From: Candidatus Hydrogenedentota bacterium
Lineage (GTDB): Bacteria; Hydrogenedentota; Hydrogenedentia; Hydrogenedentiales; CAITNO01
Assembly: GCA_903922535.1 (NCBI GenBank)
Contig: CAIXUF010000750.1
Span: forward strand, 1-38,299
Length of the DNA: 38,299 bases
Direction: 5' to 3'
The position numbers and the translations under genes are program-made. This document shows positions 17,400 through 26,159 of this stretch, piece after piece. Every line of letters starts with the position of its first letter. The first letter of the stretch is position 1. The notes beneath the pieces are model-generated. The model was not told the origin of the DNA. It did no database searches and saw only the letters and a program-made list of their open reading frames with translations.

Positions 17400-18629
17400 T
17401 CAGTAAAGGTTCTTCTTTTGCATCAGGATCAACTGGGCCAGTTCAATGGGGTCGGGGTTGGGCCGGTAGTTGAGATAGAAGCTGACCACGTCTTTCTTTA
17501 TGTCGGGATTGTACTTTGCCAGCGGCAGCCAGTTGCAAATGAAGCGGATGCGCTCGGGCTTGGAATAGGCGTTTCCGGTGATGTCGCCAAGAAATACGCC
17601 GCCGCCGAGCCGCGCCAGTCCGTGCATGACCATGGCGGCGAAGCGCTCCATATCGCTCTTGAAGAACACCTGGTTGTCGGCGGCAAGCGCGAAGGGAAGC
17701 ATCACGGTCAGCCCGGCGTGCGAGGTGTCCTCGCCCATAACTTCGTCCCGATGCTTCTCCCCGCTCACGGGCTTGTCGGGGCATTCATAGGTCCAGTAAA
17801 AGGCGCCGTCGGGCGCGGGCACCAGCCGGTTGCGAATGAAATGGCCAATGGCGAGCGCACGGTCGCGGCACTTTTCGGTGCCGGTGTACTTGTAGGCCAG
17901 CCACCAGGCCCAGCCCATGGCGCTCTGCCGGTTGGCGGGCAGGACTTTGTGCTCGTACATGTTCTCCTGGTCCATGCCGATGTAATGGCCGGCCTGGGCC
18001 TCCGGCCCTTCACGCCACTGCCGCTCATGCACCTCCATCGCACGGAACGCCGTATCCAGAATCTCCTTGTGTTCGGCCCCCAGCGCCGCGTCGAAAGCCG
18101 GGGCCTTCTTTGCCGTCAGAAGAAAATCGAAAAGCGCCGCGCAGATGAGTCCCGTGTTCACCACCAGCACCGCACGCCCGCGTTCCGCGTATTTCGGGGA
18201 ACCCCAGGAGGGGACAATCTTCCCGGTGAAGAGGGGTATGTTTCGCTTGTCGTCCGTGCAGCCCACGGCGGCGCGCACGATTTTGAGGCCGGCATCGAGA
18301 TACTTGACGTTGTCCGTGGCCTCGTACATGTAGTCCAGCGCGCGAATGTAATAGGAAAGCCACCACGCCAGTGCACCGTCATCGTTCGTGTGGTCCTTGA
18401 GTTCCTTGTCCAGTTTCTCGCCAAGCCACATTTTGTCAAAGTGTTCAACGGTGGCATACTCCTCCAGCGTCGGAACGGGATGCGCCCTCGGATACATGGC
18501 GTGAAAGCTTTCCATGTACTTCTCTTCGGCTATCTGCTCGTTATAGGCGAATGCGGCGGTGCAGACGCAGGACAAGAGAAGGAATGGTCCAACGAACCGC
18601 GTCAAAGTTCTTTTGCATACAATATTCAT
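17400..18629 (-). CDS. Secreted (alpha/alpha)6-barrel protein, paralog 2
   Basis: A 409-residue exported protein with a signal peptide (RFVGPFLLLSCVCTAAFA), starting at ATG 18629 with a GAGGGAG site. It is collinear with the following gene over its whole length; shared blocks include the SYY-RALDYM helix, KYAERGRAV, GMDQEN, ANRQSAMGWA-WLA and GED-SHAGLT. The pair is a tandem duplication that has diverged markedly. The fold is predicted as an (alpha/alpha)6 toroid acting on poly- or oligosaccharides outside the cytoplasm. The substrate is unknown. The two copies may act on related linkages, or on the two ends of one substrate. Confidence 0.65.
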   Translation of the reverse strand: MNIVCKRTLTRFVGPFLLLSCVCTAAFAYNEQIAEEKYMESFHAMYPRAHPVPTLEEYATVEHFDKMWLGEKLDKELKDHTNDDGALAWWLSYYIRALDYMYEATDNVKYLDAGLKIVRAAVGCTDDKRNIPLFTGKIVPSWGSPKYAERGRAVLVVNTGLICAALFDFLLTAKKAPAFDAALGAEHKEILDTAFRAMEVHERQWREGPEAQAGHYIGMDQENMYEHKVLPANRQSAMGWAWWLAYKYTGTEKCRDRALAIGHFIRNRLVPAPDGAFYWTYECPDKPVSGEKHRDEVMGEDTSHAGLTVMLPFALAADNQVFFKSDMERFAAMVMHGLARLGGGVFLGDITGNAYSKPERIRFICNWLPLAKYNPDIKKDVVSFYLNYRPNPDPIELAQLILMQKKNLY

Positions 18630-18673
18630 ACTGCAAAGTCTCCCTCGTCTAATGCCCTTCGCGTGGCGTTGAT

Positions 18674-19120
18674 TCACTCTTTCGCGTTTCCGGAAGGCAG
18701 GCTTGCCACCAGTTCCGCGGCGGTCAGCGACGGGCACCAGTACTGCTCAATATGCTTTACAACGAGTTTGGTGCCCTCGTCATGGGACAGCTTCGGGGGG
18801 GAGGCGGGGTTGTACATGGTGTCGGTGAGGTCACGGATCAGGGCGCAATTGAGCCCCCATTTCACCATCTGGCGGATGCCGAAGCTGCGATTGAGCACGC
18901 ACATGTTGGTGTGCACGCCGACATAGAGCACATTCTGTATGCCGTTCTGCCGGAGATAGTTGTAGACCTGGCGCCCGTTGTCTGAAATGCCGTCCTCTTC
19001 GCCGATCTCGATCGCAGGATGCTGGCGCGTCCATGCGAGGTAGAAGTTCTCCTGTGCCGTGCCCGGGCTTCCGTCAGCGGCGTCTGATTCTAACAGACCG
19101 CGAACCCGGGAAGAACGGGT
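18674..19120 (-). pseudogene. 5'-truncated isochorismatase-family hydrolase
   Basis: The frame is open from a TGA at 19121-19123 to the stop at 18674, but only the C-terminal half of an isochorismatase-like (cysteine hydrolase) protein is present. It begins around DAADGSPGTAQEN and includes IEIGEEDGISDNG and the nucleophile segment GVHTNMCVLNRSFGIR. The N-terminal half, which in this family carries the catalytic Asp and Lys, is absent, and the region upstream encodes nothing similar. The first start is GTG at 18931, which would remove still more. A perfect inverted repeat (GAACCCG/CGGGTTC, 19102-19122) sits at the break. Most likely a deletion remnant; an 85-residue residual peptide could still be made. 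Confidence 0.65.
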
Positions 19121-19122
19121 TC
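19102..19122. repeat. Inverted repeat at the truncation point
   Basis: GAACCCG (19102-19108) and CGGGTTC (19116-19122) are perfect arms around a seven-base loop. They lie where similarity to isochorismatase ends. Confidence 0.45.
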
Positions 19123-19143
19123 ATTGAGGCGCACATACCGTAG

Positions 19144-19193
19144 AAAAAAGTACGGGCCACCGCGCCACTCCGCAAGGACTGGTGCGGCGGCCC
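19144..19193 (-). terminator. Strong Rho-independent terminator
   Basis: On the minus strand a 14-bp stem (arms 19193-19180 and 19167-19154, with two G-U-type pairs), a 12-base loop and then GTAC plus six T (19149-19144). It lies about 25 bases after the stop of the 41-codon ORF and upstream of the truncated isochorismatase gene. Confidence 0.65.
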
Positions 19194-19216
19194 CGTTCTT
19201 GCTGTCGGGCACCGTG

Positions 19217-19342
19217 CTACAACTGGGGAAAGATGCCGGTTACAAGCCCGGTGAAAAGTGTCGTCAGGAAGGTTTCCAAATAGCCCAGAATGGCTTTCAG
19301 AAGACCGTCAAGGAAATTGTCGAAACCATTGGTGGTGTCCAT
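19217..19342 (-). CDS. Small ORF for a 41-residue hydrophobic peptide
   Basis: ATG at 19342, TAG at 19217-19219, with GGAG seven bases upstream. The product begins MDTTNGFDNFLDGLLKAILG and continues with a Leu/Thr/Phe-rich stretch (YLETFLTTLFTGLVTGIFPQL minus its last residues), giving an amphipathic to membrane-seeking helix with no cysteine and few charges. It has its own terminator. I recognise no family. It could be a small membrane protein, a type I toxin-like peptide or a leader peptide; alternatively the transcript is a small RNA and the ORF is chance. Confidence 0.4.
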   Translation of the reverse strand: MDTTNGFDNFLDGLLKAILGYLETFLTTLFTGLVTGIFPQL

Positions 19343-19480
19343 GCAGCATCTCCGTGTTGTTTGTTTGCGCTGATTGTTCAGATTCCCGTGGAACTGTCAC
19401 ACCGCATTGTTCTGGGTAACTTACCGGCAGGACGCAGCAATATTACCTGTCGGCACACTGGAACTCACTTCGCACACAAG

Positions 19481-19507
19481 ATAAACGCGACAAGTTGCCG
19501 CGTTTAT
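19481..19507. repeat. Perfect 9-bp inverted repeat in the intergenic region
   Basis: ATAAACGCG (19481-19489) and CGCGTTTAT (19499-19507) flank a nine-base loop. The region 19343-19585 between the small ORF and the large gene has no other feature I can support. The repeat could end the transcript of the large upstream gene or be an operator for the small ORF. Confidence 0.4.
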
Positions 19508-19585
19508 TTCTGGACACATTCCGGCCTTTCCCGGACCCGTCCATCCCCCTTTTGGCCGGATTCTTGCTATGCGGGTACGCGCCGA

Positions 19586-22500
19586 TCACGGCTCAAGATG
19601 AATGCGGACGGACTGCTCCTGACCCGCCGCGGGGGGCGGCAGAATGATAACGCTGTTGTCGAAACCCGTGACGGGCCGGCCGTTGCATTCCACCGCGCGG
19701 ATGGCCCTTCCATCGGGCGTGCGCGGGTACAGCAGCAGTTTGTCCATCACCTGTTGCGACTGGCCGCCTTTCGGCGAAAGGCGCAGGCGGTACTCGCAGG
19801 TGTCCGTCCCGTTGGAAGGCGTAATGGCGAGATCGAGATCGCCAAACGCGGTGGGCAGGCCGTGAATGTCGAGCGGGGCGCTGCCCTGTGTCCAGCGGCG
19901 GAACATGGCCGGCGTGATCATGAGCCGGTCGCCGTCCTCCATGGCGAGGGTCTGGCGGAAAAGATTGACCCACTGGCCGTCGGCCCAGAAATGGGGCTCG
20001 TCACCGCAGGCGGTGAGATTGGAATAGCCCTCACCCCAACTGAAGGTGCCGCCTGCCGTGTCGGTGAAGGCGCAGAAATAGTCGAGGGCGCGATCGGGTT
20101 CGCCTCGCAGGATGTGGCCGACGGCGCGGTCCACGCCGATGTAGGGCCAGTAGCCGCCGGGGCCCTCCGAGTGCATGCCTCCCCCCCACTCGTTGCTCAT
20201 GCGCTCCATGCGGCGGGTCGTGGCGGTAAGCATGGGGTCCTGCGGGTCGAGCGCGCGGCAGGGCCAAAGCAGGCAGTTGTGCGCCCAGTAGCCGTACATG
20301 CCGACGCCCTCGGGCTCGACGCCGAACCACAACTGGCCCTCGTAGAGGCCCAGCCGCTTGAAGGTCTTCACAAACGACTGGTGCAGCGCCTCTTTCAGCT
20401 CGGCGCGCTCGCGCGCGAACATCGCCGCGTCGTCCTTCAGGCCGAGCGCGTTGGCGGCGTCGGCGGCCTCGGCCAGGCCGAGGATGGCAAAGGCGTTCAT
20501 GTAGTACATGTGCATGCCCTTGCCGACCTCCATCACCTCCATGGCTCCCGGCTCGATGAGGCCGTACCGCGGATCGTCCTGGTTCTTCACGTCATCCATG
20601 TGCCTGTGGCGCGAATTGACAATCCACATCGCACCGCGCCGGACAAAGGGATAGGCGGTGCCCTCCAGCCAGTCCTTGTCGCCGGAAAGTTTGTAGTGCT
20701 GTACCAGCGCCCAAAGGTTTTCGCCCTGCGTGTCATACTGGCCGGGCCGGGTGTTCCACAGACCGTTTTCCAGCATGCCGAGTTGCAGCGGCTTGCCGTC
20801 GAAGGAAATCGGGCCTTTGCGCTTGATGTCGGAGACGTTCTTGCAGTAGCCCTCCAGGATGCGGGCGGCGCGGTCATGCAGCCCGGCCAGATCGTAGGCG
20901 TAGACCACGTAGGCCTGATCGCGGTAGGCGTGGTCGAAGTAGAAGAATGGGCTGCACACGTTGTACCAGACCCCCTCGTCCACCTTGATGTCGAGGATGG
21001 CGCGGGTGGCCAGCCGCGACAGGAAGATGTCGGTCAGCACCGGATCGGGCGTGGTGATCTTGGCCGCTTTTGCGAAGAAGGCATCCCAGTGCGCAACGAT
21101 TGCCGACTCCGCGACGGCGGGATCGGCTGCTTTCAACACCGCGATCCAGGTGTCGGCAAAGGGTGGAACACCCTCGCCGGGAAGCGCCTCGCGGAAAGCA
21201 TGGGCGACGTAGCCCATGCTCGCCGGTTCGCGACGGTGAATGGGGGGAACCTTGATCCAGTACGTCTTGATCTCGCCGGGCGCCACCTGCGGCGCGTAGG
21301 CCAGTTTCAGCCGGGCGAAGCCGATGTCGCTCTTGTCATACTCCTGGTTCATTGCGCCCTGCTCGGGCGTCGCGCCCACGTCGATGTGAAACAGGCACTG
21401 TCCGATCATCGCCCCGCCGCACACACGGGCCGTGTCACTGACGTCGATGCCGTCGGGGAAAACATAGATAACGCTCAGCCGGGTGTGGCGCAGGCGTGAA
21501 TCCTTCGTGACCCCCGAGGACACTTCAATGAAGCCGTCGCCGTTGACATCGCGCGCCGTGGTAAACGCGGCAAAGAACGGCCCGGCCTGTTGTTTGAGCG
21601 TGGTCACGTGGTCAAGCGTTTTTGCAGCACAGCCCTCGACGTTGTACTCATAGACGAGGTCGCCGGGTTCTTTCGGCGGGTCGAGATAGTAGCCGCCCAC
21701 ATTGGGCGTGGTGGCGAGACAGACGGTGTAGCTGCGCTGCGGGTCGGCCTTGAAGCGATAGACCACGGGCACACCGTCGAGGCCGATGCGGCACGTGGCC
21801 ATGGCGGGCTCGACCGCGCCGGGACCACCGCCCATGTTGTACGCCTTGGCCCGCTTGTCGCAGAGGCCCCAGTCGCGGAAGGTGGTTTCCAGGTTGGGCG
21901 CGTCATCGGTCACAAAGAACGGCGCATCGCCAAGGCCGCGCACGACGCCGTTGTCGAGCCGCACATCGGGTGGCCCTTCCACCACGGCCGCGAGCGCGGA
22001 TCTCGCGGGTTCTTTGCCGGGGTTTTGGATCTGGAGCTTGTAGAGATCATAGTTGCCGAGTTCACCGCCGGGTGTGGTCATGGCGGTGACGCGGTACCAG
22101 AGGCCACCGTGTGCCCATGCGCCCCACACCGCGGGCAGCCGGCTGTTCATCAGGCCGATACGGAAGGAGTCGAGGGTGTCGGGCTTGATCTCTTTGCCGT
22201 TTTCGAACATGCGGAACACGAGGTCAAAGGCGGGATAGCGCACGTGAAGGTCTCGGCCGATGGCGTTGAAATCGCGGTCGCCGTCGATCCCAAAGGCGGT
22301 CCATTCGTTGGACGCGCTGTTGCGGCCCGGCGCGCATTCCTCAAAGCTGGTTTCAAAGCGGTCGATGTGCTTCTCGTCGCTGCCGCGCAGCCGTTGAGGC
22401 ACGTAGTCCACGCCGCCGCCGTGGAATCCCGTTTCCGTGCGGGCTTCGCCAGGCATGGCAGACGCCGCATCGTGAAACACCATGTCGGCGAACGCGCCCG

Positions 22501-23068
22501 GCTTGCCGTCCCAGGGAGACAGGTAGACCTCGGTCACCTGCACGTGAGTCCAGCCGAGTACGATCGCGATGTCTTTGGGAGGCGCGCAGCGGACCTCGGT
22601 CCAATCGGTCGGCAAGGTCGGACTGACAAACAGTTCCACCGTGGGGTCCCCTGAGGCGGGTTCGCTCCATGCACCCGCCGCGTAGCCGAAATAGCGGGTC
22701 TGGCCGGTGTCCGCATTGCGCAGCGCCAGTTGCACAATGCACACACCGCCCTGCTCCTTCTTCCACCACCAAGAAAGCGTCGTGGCCGGGGTGATGTACA
22801 CGGGTGCGTCGTCGCGCAATGCAATCCGCGCCTGATGGCCGGCCACCTGAACACAGGCACGGGGCTGGGCAACGAACGTGCCCTCTCCGTCAAGCGTCCC
22901 CTGAACGCCGACGGCGTTCAGCACGGGCACGTCACGGGTTGCGGGCGCAGCCGCGGGAACGGACTGCAATGCGGCAGGAACGGGGTAGATGTCCTCCGCA
23001 AGAACCGGCATTGCCGCAATCATCAAAACGCAGGCACAGGTGAGCATACGCATGGGAAAGACCCTCAT
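19586..23068 (-). CDS. Large secreted (alpha/alpha)6-barrel protein (glycosidase-like)
   Basis: A 1160-residue exported protein. The ATG at 23068 overlaps the TGA of the radical SAM gene (ATGA), and a signal peptide follows (MLTCACVLMIAAMPVLA). Residues about 30-600 are beta-rich domains, including a WWWKKEQGG strand of a jelly-roll type. Residues about 640-1070 are an (alpha/alpha)6 toroid of the debranching-enzyme/trehalase-like kind, with YFDHAYRDQAYVVYAYDLAG, LWNTRPGQYDTQGENLWALV, and GGYWPYIGVDRAVGHILRG. A C-terminal beta-domain ends with polar loops. The acidic residues in YRDQAY, YDTQGEN and WGEGYSN are candidate catalytic groups. I cannot name the family or substrate. It is the last gene of a three-gene operon. 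Confidence 0.65.
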   Translation of the reverse strand: MRVFPMRMLTCACVLMIAAMPVLAEDIYPVPAALQSVPAAAPATRDVPVLNAVGVQGTLDGEGTFVAQPRACVQVAGHQARIALRDDAPVYITPATTLSWWWKKEQGGVCIVQLALRNADTGQTRYFGYAAGAWSEPASGDPTVELFVSPTLPTDWTEVRCAPPKDIAIVLGWTHVQVTEVYLSPWDGKPGAFADMVFHDAASAMPGEARTETGFHGGGVDYVPQRLRGSDEKHIDRFETSFEECAPGRNSASNEWTAFGIDGDRDFNAIGRDLHVRYPAFDLVFRMFENGKEIKPDTLDSFRIGLMNSRLPAVWGAWAHGGLWYRVTAMTTPGGELGNYDLYKLQIQNPGKEPARSALAAVVEGPPDVRLDNGVVRGLGDAPFFVTDDAPNLETTFRDWGLCDKRAKAYNMGGGPGAVEPAMATCRIGLDGVPVVYRFKADPQRSYTVCLATTPNVGGYYLDPPKEPGDLVYEYNVEGCAAKTLDHVTTLKQQAGPFFAAFTTARDVNGDGFIEVSSGVTKDSRLRHTRLSVIYVFPDGIDVSDTARVCGGAMIGQCLFHIDVGATPEQGAMNQEYDKSDIGFARLKLAYAPQVAPGEIKTYWIKVPPIHRREPASMGYVAHAFREALPGEGVPPFADTWIAVLKAADPAVAESAIVAHWDAFFAKAAKITTPDPVLTDIFLSRLATRAILDIKVDEGVWYNVCSPFFYFDHAYRDQAYVVYAYDLAGLHDRAARILEGYCKNVSDIKRKGPISFDGKPLQLGMLENGLWNTRPGQYDTQGENLWALVQHYKLSGDKDWLEGTAYPFVRRGAMWIVNSRHRHMDDVKNQDDPRYGLIEPGAMEVMEVGKGMHMYYMNAFAILGLAEAADAANALGLKDDAAMFARERAELKEALHQSFVKTFKRLGLYEGQLWFGVEPEGVGMYGYWAHNCLLWPCRALDPQDPMLTATTRRMERMSNEWGGGMHSEGPGGYWPYIGVDRAVGHILRGEPDRALDYFCAFTDTAGGTFSWGEGYSNLTACGDEPHFWADGQWVNLFRQTLAMEDGDRLMITPAMFRRWTQGSAPLDIHGLPTAFGDLDLAITPSNGTDTCEYRLRLSPKGGQSQQVMDKLLLYPRTPDGRAIRAVECNGRPVTGFDNSVIILPPPAAGQEQSVRIHLEP

Positions 23069-24504
23069 GGTTCGCCGATTCGCCGCAGAATGTCCCAATA
23101 GGCGCCGTGCGCGCCGTCGCGGATGGCGTTGGCGAGCACGGAGTTGTCATTATAGTTGTAGTTGCCTTCAAGTTGCGCGGGGTCGGCGTGGAGAAAACGT
23201 ATGTCGCCCGCGACAAGTTCGGTGACAACACGGTGAATGTCGCCGCCGACACCGGTTTCCACGTAAAACACCGGTTTCAGGAAATTGTCGTTGTCCTGCA
23301 CGGTCCCGTGCAAATGCGGATTGCCAGTCACGGGCCCCTGCCGCCGCACGAAGGCGGCGAGCGGCGTGTGCGGATAGACGCGCACGCCGCAGGACAGACC
23401 CACCCGGTCGGGATTCACATCGCGCATGAATTCAACTGCGGCGGCGATGCTCCCGCGGGTCTCGCCGGGACTGCCCAGGAGCATGTCAAACATCAATGCC
23501 ATGCCCGCGTCGCGCACGGCGGCCGCCGCCGCGCGAATGGATTCGGTGCTGTGGGGACGGCCAAGCCGTTTGAGCATCGCCGTGTCAGCATGGTCCGCGC
23601 CGAAGTTCACACCCGCACAGCCTGCGCGCGCCATGGCGCGCGCCAAGTCGCGATCAAAAGGCGCGGGACTGGCATAGACATACCAGCGGACGCGGTCGGC
23701 AACACCATGCCGCACAACGGCATCACAGACGGCGCGGGCATGGTCCGGCGGAAGGTTAAACTCGCTGTCGCACAGGTGGAACACATCCACCCCCCTGTCC
23801 AGCAGGGTGATCATTTCCCGCACCACGGCGTCGGGCGCGCGCAGGAAGACAGCGTCGCCCTTGGCGTGCGGCTCGACACAGTAGATGCAACGCTGGGCGC
23901 AGCCGCGTTTCGTTTCGATACCCGCCTGGCCACCCTCGGCGAAATAGCGCGGATGGTCCGCAAGATGACGCACCGCTGCGGGCCGCGCGCTGATGTCACA
24001 CCGCGCAAGACCGTTTTGCCGGATCGTTCGCGCGTCATCGCGAAACACCGCACCGGGCACGGCATGCACGGGTTCTTTGGCGGAGAGACAATCCAACAGC
24101 GCGGGCAGGGCGGTTTCCCCGTCTCCGGCGATGCCGTAATCCGCGCCGGTGTATTCGAGCACCTCACAGGGGGCAATGGAGAAGCCCACCCCGCCGAGAA
24201 TGATCGGCGCACCGGAAAGCGCCCTGATGCGGCGCACCACCTGCGCCGTCTTTTCGAGGATGAAGTCCTGGCTGGCAAAATAGGCGTCGTCAAGATTGCG
24301 GACAGACACGGCCACGGCCATGGGCGGCGCGACGGACACCGCGTCCTGCAAAAACGCCTCCCAATCCCCGGCAAAGGCCAGGTCGCACCACAACACACCG
24401 TATCCGGCCTGCATGATCGCCCCGCCCGCCAGCTCCAGGCCAATCGGGGCGATGGGCGGCTTCATCAGGTTCGGATTGACCAGCAGCACAACCGGGCGCG
24501 GCAT
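23065..24504 (-). CDS. Radical SAM protein with a B12-binding-like N-terminal domain
   Basis: A 479-residue cytoplasmic enzyme. The ATG at 24504 (AGGGA upstream) starts directly on the first strand PRPVVLLVNPN. Residues about 3-130 form a Rossmann-like cobalamin-binding domain (PIGLELAGGAIMQAGYGV, APIILGGVGFS, GDGETALPALL). The DxHxxG cobalt-ligating motif is missing (DLAFAGD instead), so B12 may be bound base-off without a His ligand, or not at all. Near residue 200, CAQRCIYC is the CxxxCxxC motif for the [4Fe-4S] cluster that cleaves S-adenosylmethionine. CDSEFNLPPDHA and MLGSPGET are further family signatures. It lies 14 bases after an (alpha/alpha)6 gene and overlaps the next by ATGA, so all three are probably cotranscribed. 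The reaction is unknown. Confidence 0.8.
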   Translation of the reverse strand: MPRPVVLLVNPNLMKPPIAPIGLELAGGAIMQAGYGVLWCDLAFAGDWEAFLQDAVSVAPPMAVAVSVRNLDDAYFASQDFILEKTAQVVRRIRALSGAPIILGGVGFSIAPCEVLEYTGADYGIAGDGETALPALLDCLSAKEPVHAVPGAVFRDDARTIRQNGLARCDISARPAAVRHLADHPRYFAEGGQAGIETKRGCAQRCIYCVEPHAKGDAVFLRAPDAVVREMITLLDRGVDVFHLCDSEFNLPPDHARAVCDAVVRHGVADRVRWYVYASPAPFDRDLARAMARAGCAGVNFGADHADTAMLKRLGRPHSTESIRAAAAAVRDAGMALMFDMLLGSPGETRGSIAAAVEFMRDVNPDRVGLSCGVRVYPHTPLAAFVRRQGPVTGNPHLHGTVQDNDNFLKPVFYVETGVGGDIHRVVTELVAGDIRFLHADPAQLEGNYNYNDNSVLANAIRDGAHGAYWDILRRIGEP

Positions 24505-24518
24505 GCGATGTCCCTGGC

Positions 24519-26036
24519 CTAGACCGCAGGCTCGACGACGATGTTCTTTGCGTTGCCGCGATGGATGCGGAGCACACCCGGCACGCCGTTGAATTCGCCA
24601 TACTGCCATGCGGCCGCGTCGAGCGGCTTGCCGTCGGCCAGCACGCGGGGCGTGAAGGTGATGCGCAGTATGTCATCTCCGGCCGGCTCAAAGGTCTCGT
24701 AGCTGATCTTGTTCCCGGCGTATTCGATCTTCGTGATGGTTCCCGAACATTCCAAAACGTGGTTCTGGTCGGCGGGCGCCATGTCGGGCATGGCGGTCAT
24801 GCCGTCAAAGAAGTGCGGCAGGTAGTCGAAATAGGAATCCGAGAACCACGGGTCAATGTAGCCCAGGCCCACGAAGTTCAGAGCGCGTTCGCCCTGGGAA
24901 TACCGGCAGAAGGCGGAGTAGGTGGACAGTGCAAAGGCAGCCCGCGCCTCCTCGCGCATCTTGGGATCGTTGCAGAAGCCGTACCAGAGCGCCGCGACGG
25001 AGGCGTAGCGGGCGGTGTGGCTGCTCATTTCCCGGAAGCAGTTGTCCTGCTCGCAGATGCTGGACGCGCCGAAACGTTTCGTAAGGCCGAAGCGGTTGCG
25101 CACGAATTCAAGCAGCACGGGCACCTGCTCCTTCATCTCGGGAAAGCGGTCCGGATGCCGCATCATGTAGCGGGCGGTTTCCATGGGGCTTTGCTGGTTC
25201 AGGTTGTCGTGATGGAAACCGACGTCCTCATAGTAGCCCGACCAGCGGTTGTTCTTCATAGGATACTTTTGAATCCATTTCCAGATCAGGTCGCGCTTGG
25301 CGGTAAGTTTCTCTTTGTCGCCGACCCCGAGTGACAGGAGCGTGTCGAAGAACATGACATGGGCAATCATGTGGGCGGAATATTTGTCAATCACCCTTCC
25401 GTTCTTCAGGTTGACGCGGAACGGCAGCGGCGAATTGTCCGCGTCGCCGGGCCGGACCTTCTCGGTGAGGGTCTTTGCGACGCCCAGCGCCGCATCGAGA
25501 TACTTCTTCTCGCCGGTGAGTTTGTAAAGGCGGACATAGCCGTCGCCCGCCATGGCCATTTTGTCCGGCTCGGAATGGTCGTCGTCATACACGCCGTCCG
25601 GCGTGTCGTCCTGCGTGCGCGGCACATTGGCCCATGCCCAGTCTCCCGGGGTGTGGTACTCCAGCACCCGGTCCGCCAGCAGTTGCACGGCTTTGAACAG
25701 TTCCCGGTCGCCTGTGTAGGCGTAATACCGGGCCAGCGTTTCCGCGGCAAAATAGAGGTTGCCGGCCTGGTTGTTCTGGTTTCGGTAGAACTCCCCGTTG
25801 GGCTTCAGTTTTGACGTGATGAGGTACCACGGATCATCGCCGTGGACGGTCTTTTCCGTGGGACAGTTGTTTATGTACTCCACGCTGCCGCGGATGACAT
25901 GGTCATAGGGGGTCCAGGGCTGGAGCCTTCCCTGCGCATCCAGCACGACTTCATGATCGCTCAGCTTTTCAACGGCCGAGGCCGTGGCACACACCGCCAG
26001 AACAACGGCCGTCCATACTGCAACTCTGCTTCCCAT
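24519..26036 (-). CDS. Secreted (alpha/alpha)6-barrel protein of unknown substrate
   Basis: A 505-residue exported protein starting at ATG 26036 behind a strong AGGAGGAGG site, with a signal peptide (VAVWTAVVLAVCATASA). The middle consists of helical hairpins (FAAETLARYYAYTGDRELF, DGYVRLYKLTGEKKYLDAAL, RYASVAALWYGFCNDP), as in uronate-processing (alpha/alpha)6 proteins, followed by a short beta-domain. It shows the TG-x-x-x-Y/F-L-x-A-type repeats also seen in the proteins at 16051-18629 but is not a close paralog. It is the first gene of the operon with the radical SAM protein and the 1160-residue protein. I cannot assign an EC activity. Confidence 0.65.
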   Translation of the reverse strand: MGSRVAVWTAVVLAVCATASAVEKLSDHEVVLDAQGRLQPWTPYDHVIRGSVEYINNCPTEKTVHGDDPWYLITSKLKPNGEFYRNQNNQAGNLYFAAETLARYYAYTGDRELFKAVQLLADRVLEYHTPGDWAWANVPRTQDDTPDGVYDDDHSEPDKMAMAGDGYVRLYKLTGEKKYLDAALGVAKTLTEKVRPGDADNSPLPFRVNLKNGRVIDKYSAHMIAHVMFFDTLLSLGVGDKEKLTAKRDLIWKWIQKYPMKNNRWSGYYEDVGFHHDNLNQQSPMETARYMMRHPDRFPEMKEQVPVLLEFVRNRFGLTKRFGASSICEQDNCFREMSSHTARYASVAALWYGFCNDPKMREEARAAFALSTYSAFCRYSQGERALNFVGLGYIDPWFSDSYFDYLPHFFDGMTAMPDMAPADQNHVLECSGTITKIEYAGNKISYETFEPAGDDILRITFTPRVLADGKPLDAAAWQYGEFNGVPGVLRIHRGNAKNIVVEPAV

Positions 26037-26159
26037 GTGCCTCCTCCTGTTTGATGATTGGGACAAGCTTCAGGACGTGACTCTCCAAAGACAGAGCCTA
26101 CAACAACCCGCGGCCAAAGGCAACTTGGACAGCCGGGCCCGTCCCGCGCCTGACACCCC

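Noticed and set aside
19079..19127. ATG at 19127 as the start of the isochorismatase gene
   Set aside because: That frame gives MNPFFPGSRSV and stops after 16 codons; it is not in frame with the isochorismatase sequence.
19124..21499. 791-codon open frame on the plus strand
   Set aside because: Antisense to the large (alpha/alpha)6 gene and the small ORF; no domain signature and shadow-like composition.
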